Source: JBDTSW01 sp051004675 (GTDB lineage Bacteria > Actinomycetota > Thermoleophilia > Solirubrobacterales > 70-9). From it: a DNA stretch of 64,000 bases. Positions 63,911-64,000 of this stretch are shown here, one piece after another (within the stretch, counting starts at the first letter, position 1; each line of letters starts with the position of its first letter). Made by a program: the position numbers and the translations under genes. The notes under the pieces are model-generated. The model was given only the letters and a program-made list of their open reading frames with translations, was not told where the DNA came from and ran no database searches. Location of the stretch: assembly GCA_051004675.1 (NCBI GenBank), contig JBPCKC010000013.1, positions 10,133-74,132 on the forward strand. Direction: 5' to 3'.

Positions 63911-64000
63911 GGGGGGGGGCGCGGGGAGGAGGAGGGCCGAGGACTCTCGCTCCCCCCCCTCCGAGAAAAGGGGAAGAAGGGGAGGGGTGTGGGGGGGGGG
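63911..64000. other. Low-complexity contig end
   Basis: G/C runs of 9-12 bases, broken by short purine stretches (GGGGAGGAGG, GAAAAGGGGAAGAAGGGG), replace the N-terminal part of argF. This is unlike the rest of the window and typical of low-quality read ends. Confidence 0.75.

Overview
The window is very GC-rich, almost wholly coding DNA of a high-GC actinobacterium. The gene neighbourhood hpf-secA-prfB plus ftsE-ftsX, the lysA-hom-thrC operon, frequent GTG starts, TolB-like secreted propellers and a secreted protein with the N-terminal pattern ANVVSLVALFVALGGSAYAV fit class Thermoleophilia (Solirubrobacterales/Gaiellales-like). The class is an inference from gene content, not from a marker search. 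The last 90 bases are G/C homopolymer, which looks like a low-quality contig end.

Layout. 1-4.7 kb: ftsX (cut by the window edge), ftsE, a small RTX-repeat protein and a secreted subtilase with PKD and RTX domains. 4.7-12.6 kb: a split transketolase, nadA, a DNA glycosylase, nadC, a FIST sensor protein and prfB with its programmed +1 frameshift. 12.6-21.5 kb: secA, hpf, comF, then lysA-hom-thrC, with a 71-bp tandem duplication just after thrC. 21.5-28.5 kb: cell-envelope genes, including an M23 peptidase behind a clear cyclic di-AMP (ydaO-type) riboswitch, a metal exporter, an acyl-CoA dehydrogenase, a cell-wall-binding-repeat protein and a methyltransferase. 28.5-33.7 kb: two paralogous lipoproteins, a thiolase, a 3-hydroxyacyl-CoA dehydrogenase and a CNNM/CorC-type membrane protein. 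The acyl-CoA dehydrogenase and thiolase promoters carry the same TetR-type palindrome, so they probably form a fatty-acid oxidation regulon.

34-42.8 kb: a PLP decarboxylase, a guanidino-modifying enzyme and an M20 carbamoylase-type hydrolase in one direction suggest an arginine-to-polyamine route. They are followed by a flavin reductase, an enolase-superfamily enzyme, ferritin and oxidoreductases. 42.9-44 kb: tRNA-Asp with two partial copies of its 3' end downstream; the first two copies bracket a small insert with a GST-like gene. 44-50.4 kb: a fumarylacetoacetase-family hydrolase, a large membrane protein, a GAF-GGDEF-EAL cyclic di-GMP enzyme and a hydrolase.

50.4-58.1 kb is the accessory part. 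A 107-110 bp repeat, which includes the 5' half of tRNA-Val, brackets about 7.4 kb containing two diverged IS110-family transposases, three tandem NTF2-like genes, secreted proteins of unknown function, a broken cupin gene and an F420-type oxidoreductase. The two IS110 copies have diverged in protein but share an almost identical, strongly structured 85-nt leader, a good candidate for the guide (bridge) RNA of this family. 58.1-64 kb returns to ordinary chromosome: secreted proteins, a small catalase, an SDR, a ZIP transporter, lgt, tRNA-Glu and argF running into the degraded end.
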